The notes beneath the pieces are model-generated. The model was given only the letters and a program-made list of their open reading frames with translations, was not told the origin of the DNA and ran no database searches. This document shows positions 61,496 to 64,000 of a stretch of 64,000 bases of DNA, one piece after another. The DNA lies in contig NZ_VINQ01000001.1 in the NCBI RefSeq assembly GCF_008369105.1, positions 1-64,000 of the forward strand, in the 5' to 3' direction. Every line of letters begins with the position of its first letter. Position 1 is the first letter of the stretch. Made by a program: the position numbers and the translations under genes. Source of the DNA: Aquicoccus porphyridii (GTDB taxonomy: Bacteria; Pseudomonadota; Alphaproteobacteria; Rhodobacterales; Rhodobacteraceae).

Positions 61496-62278
61496 ATGGA
61501 CTGGACGGCAATACGGCTATCGGATCGGCAGCGTGACATGCTCTGCAAGGTGCAGGATGCGCACCATGTCTCGATCGAGCGGCTGGCCCAGATCTATGGC
61601 GTTTCGCCGCAGACGATCCGGCGCGATGTGAACGGCATGTGCGAGGCGGGCGTTCTGCGCCGGGTGCATGGCGGTGTCGAGGCGCCGCGCGCCGACAACC
61701 TGGGCTATGGGACGCGCCGCACGCTCAACGCCCCGGGCAAGCGGCGCATCGCGGCGCGGTTCGCGGCGCAGGTCGAACCGGGCCTGTCGCTGGCCGTGTC
61801 GATCGGGACCACGCCGGAATTCGCGGTTCAGGCCCTGCACGACAAGACCGACCTGACGGTGATGACCAACAACCTCAACATCGCGCTTTTCGCCTGTGAG
61901 CGGGAAGGCTGGGCCGTGCATGTTCCGGGCGGCATGGTTCGGCCGGGGGATCGCGACGTGCTGGGCAGCCAGGTCGAGGCGTTCTTTGCGCGCTACCAGG
62001 TCGATATCGGGCTGTTTGGCGTGGCGGGCGTGGATGCCGATGGCACGTTGCTCGATTTCGCCGAAGGCGAGATGGCCGCGCGGATGGCCATTCTCGGGCA
62101 TTGCCGCCGTTCGGTCCTGTTGCTGGATGGCAGCAAGTTCGGACGCGCCGCCCATGTGCGCGGTGGCCATATCTCGGATGTGGACGAGGTGATCTGTGAT
62201 GTCGCGCCGCCCGCGCCGCTGGCCGAGGATATTGTCGCGCGGGGCGTTCGGATCACCATTGCCGGGGAGGTCGCATGA
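61496..62278 (+). CDS. DeoR/GlpR-family transcriptional regulator
   Basis: The 260-residue regulator has the DeoR helix-turn-helix (VSIERLAQIYGVSPQTIRRDV) and RRVHGGVEAP, then the phosphosugar-binding domain with SIGTTPEFAVQAL, LTVMTNNLNIALF and VLLLDGSKFGR. It is followed with an ATGA overlap by an ABC ATPase, so it should control this sugar or glycerol-3-phosphate uptake operon in response to a sugar phosphate. Confidence 0.92.
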   Translation: MDWTAIRLSDRQRDMLCKVQDAHHVSIERLAQIYGVSPQTIRRDVNGMCEAGVLRRVHGGVEAPRADNLGYGTRRTLNAPGKRRIAARFAAQVEPGLSLAVSIGTTPEFAVQALHDKTDLTVMTNNLNIALFACEREGWAVHVPGGMVRPGDRDVLGSQVEAFFARYQVDIGLFGVAGVDADGTLLDFAEGEMAARMAILGHCRRSVLLLDGSKFGRAAHVRGGHISDVDEVICDVAPPAPLAEDIVARGVRITIAGEVA

Positions 62279-63417
62279 GCCCCCGGTCGTTTCCGCGCGG
62301 GCGGGCGATCCGACTCGAATCCATCGTCAAGCGATGGGATGACACGGTTGCGCTCGACGAGGTCGGCATCGACGTGGCGCCGGGCAGTTTTACCGCGCTT
62401 CTGGGGCCGTCGGGCTGTGGCAAATCCACCTTGCTGCGTATCGTGGCGGGGCTGGAGCCGGCCAGCGCCGGGCGGGTGGTGATCGGCGAGGACGATGTGA
62501 CCACCCGGCCCGCCGACAAGCGCGACCTGTCGATGGTGTTCCAGTCCTACGCGCTTTTCCCGCATCTGAGCGTGGCCGAGAACATTGTTTTCGGCCTGCG
62601 CACCCGCGGGGTCAAGCGGCCCGAGCGGCAGGCGCGACTGGAGCGTGTGGCGCATCTGCTGGGGCTGGAAGCGTTGCTTGAGCGCAAGCCCGCCGCGCTG
62701 TCGGGCGGGCAACAACAGCGCGTGGCGCTGGGCCGCGCGGTGATCGCCGAACGCTCAATCTGCCTGATGGACGAGCCGCTGTCGAACCTCGATGCCAAGC
62801 TGCGCCAGACCATGCGCACCGAGCTGCGCGCGCTTCAGCGCGAGCTGGGCTTTACCATGCTTTACGTGACCCATGACCAGGTCGAGGCGATCACCATGGC
62901 CGACCAGGTGGTGTTGATGAATGCCGGGCGGGTCGAACAGGCGGCCACGCCGGGTGAATTGTACGAGCGGCCCGCGACCACCTTTGCCGCGCGCTTTATC
63001 GGCACGCCGCCGATGAACCTGATCCCGGCCGCGGCGCTGGGGGAGGTGGGGGTGCGGCTGGAACGCGCGCTGGGCCTTGCGGTCCAGGTGGGCATTCGCC
63101 CCGAGGCGATGCACCCGGCCCGCGGCGCGGCCACGTTCGAGATGGCGGTCACCGGGGCGGAATACCTGGGCGCGGATGCGTTGGTGCAGGGGCGGATCGG
63201 CGAGGCCCCGGTGCAGATGCGGGTGCCGGGCCATGCCATGCCCGAGGTCGGCGGCACGGTCGCGATGTCGGTCGCGGCGGATGATTTTCACGTCTTCGAT
63301 GCGGGGACGGGCGCGCGCGTTGCGACGCCCGATCCGGCATCGTTGTTGGCCCGAACCGGATTCTCGGTGGCCACCCAGGGCGCGGAGGCGCCCATTTCCA
63401 ACCAGAGGACACCATGA
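62275..63417 (+). CDS. ABC transporter ATP-binding protein, UgpC/MalK type
   Basis: The 380-residue ATPase has Walker A GPSGCGKST, Q-loop VFQSYALFPHLSV, signature LSGGQQQRVALGRA, Walker B ICLMDEPLSNLD and the H-loop in MLYVTHDQVEAITMAD. The C-terminal TOBE/regulatory domain is present, as in MalK/UgpC. The start overlaps the regulator's stop (ATGA) and the stop overlaps the next gene's start, so all three are coupled. Confidence 0.95.
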   Translation: MSPRSFPRGRAIRLESIVKRWDDTVALDEVGIDVAPGSFTALLGPSGCGKSTLLRIVAGLEPASAGRVVIGEDDVTTRPADKRDLSMVFQSYALFPHLSVAENIVFGLRTRGVKRPERQARLERVAHLLGLEALLERKPAALSGGQQQRVALGRAVIAERSICLMDEPLSNLDAKLRQTMRTELRALQRELGFTMLYVTHDQVEAITMADQVVLMNAGRVEQAATPGELYERPATTFAARFIGTPPMNLIPAAALGEVGVRLERALGLAVQVGIRPEAMHPARGAATFEMAVTGAEYLGADALVQGRIGEAPVQMRVPGHAMPEVGGTVAMSVAADDFHVFDAGTGARVATPDPASLLARTGFSVATQGAEAPISNQRTP

Positions 63418-64000
63418 CAATGCTTGCCAATATCCTGAAGGGCGCGGCCGCTGCTGCCGCGCTTGCCATCACCGCGGCGGCGCCGGCGCGTGCCACCGAC
63501 CTGCAATTCTATTTCCCCGTCGCCGTGGGCGGCGGCGCGGCCGAGGTCATCCAGTCCCTCACCGATGAATACATGGCCGCCAACCCGGAGGTCAAAATCG
63601 ACGCGGTTTATGCCGGCACCTACCAGGACACGATCACCAAGGTGATCACCGCCGCGCGCGGCGGCAACGCGCCGCAGCTTTCGGTGGCGCTTGCGGTGGA
63701 TATGTTCACCCTGATCGACGAGGGGCTGATCCTGCCGTTCGACGATTTCATCACCAGCGAGGAAGACCGCGCCTGGCTCGATAGTTTCTATCCCGCCTTC
63801 ATGGAAAACAGCCAGACCGGCGGCAAGACCTATGGCATCCCGTTCCAGCGTTCGACGCCGGTGCTTTACTGGAACAAGGAGGCCTTTGCCGAGGCCGGGC
63901 TCGACCCCGAAGCGCCGCCCGCCACCTGGGACGAGATGGTCGAGATGGGCAAGACCCTGACCAAGCGCGATGCCAATGGCAATGTCACGCAATGGGGTGT
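63414..64000 (+). CDS. ABC transporter extracellular substrate-binding protein, partial
   Basis: The first 195 residues of a periplasmic binding protein are visible. A signal peptide (about residues 1-27, ending ITAAAPARA) precedes the family-1 binding fold: LQFYFPVAVGGGAAEVIQSLTDEYMAANPEVKIDAVYAGTYQDT is UgpB-like, and IPFQRSTPVLYWNKEAF carries the ligand-contacting Arg-Ser-Thr and Trp/Asn region. The frame is open at the window edge. Glycerol-3-phosphate is likely, but sugar alternatives stay possible. Confidence 0.9.
   Translation, partial: MTMLANILKGAAAAAALAITAAAPARATDLQFYFPVAVGGGAAEVIQSLTDEYMAANPEVKIDAVYAGTYQDTITKVITAARGGNAPQLSVALAVDMFTLIDEGLILPFDDFITSEEDRAWLDSFYPAFMENSQTGGKTYGIPFQRSTPVLYWNKEAFAEAGLDPEAPPATWDEMVEMGKTLTKRDANGNVTQWG

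Overview
The window is high-GC DNA from an alphaproteobacterium, most likely a marine member of the Rhodobacterales (Roseobacter group). The signs are a pyruvate dehydrogenase E1-beta with its own lipoyl domain beside an E1-alpha, a phaZ/phaC/phaP/phaR polyhydroxyalkanoate locus with CTGC-N3-GCAG operators, a divergent FliG far from other flagellar genes, a DUF6455 gene beside a near-perfect FNR-type box, and fabD/fabG/acpP/fabF/mltG in one neighbourhood. Nearly all of it is densely packed chromosomal housekeeping DNA. No rRNA, CRISPR array or prophage was seen.

Layout. 1-1310 is a lower-GC accessory edge: the 5' end of an IS5-type transposase abutting the stop codon of an unknown membrane protein, plus a DUF6471-like fragment. 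1541-5502 holds an acidic unknown protein, a GNAT acetyltransferase and thrS. 5724-11832 is the PHA locus (GFA-like protein, depolymerase, synthase, phasin, PhaR) plus a LysR regulator. 11917-16037 carries two PLP aminotransferases, tpiA and two Fe-S assembly genes. 16131-18831 holds an ECHDC3-like crotonase framed by two copies of an intergenic repeat, then a RimB-RimK fusion. tgt follows, then a two-gene cassette of unknown function (20133-21784) lying against the remnant of an anion transporter gene. 22190-29986 holds an isochorismatase-family hydrolase, lon, a SRPBCC/ArsR pair, an HU-like protein, two tRNA-Val genes and eno. 30354-36405 is the pdhABC operon, a Na/Pi cotransporter and ftsB. 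36554-50624 starts with an AidB-like dehydrogenase and a thioesterase, then fatty-acid synthesis genes split by a metabolic insert (fabD-fabG / TetR, dehydrogenase, 2OG dioxygenase, LysR, glutamate-synthase-like / acpP, HisA-like, fabF, mltG). 50917-61045 carries an HNH nuclease, orphan fliG, purB, DUF6455, bioY, a decayed DUF695/RraB-type gene, a hydrolase-OsmC fusion, a DUF3445 protein, a lytic transglycosylase, a gamma carbonic anhydrase and an unknown protein. 61496-64000 begins a DeoR-regulated sugar or glycerol-3-phosphate ABC transporter operon that runs off the window.

The most unusual material is outside well-known genes. One is a ~160-bp intergenic repeat family (three full copies and one fragment) whose long inverted arms show compensatory changes between copies. 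A second is a motif of CCGGCTG units on an exact 11-bp period behind a GTTAAC site, present three times. The third is the overlapping two-gene cassette at 20133-21784. Start codons were moved from the longest reading frame wherever a ribosome-binding site or family length argued for it; this is stated in each entry.
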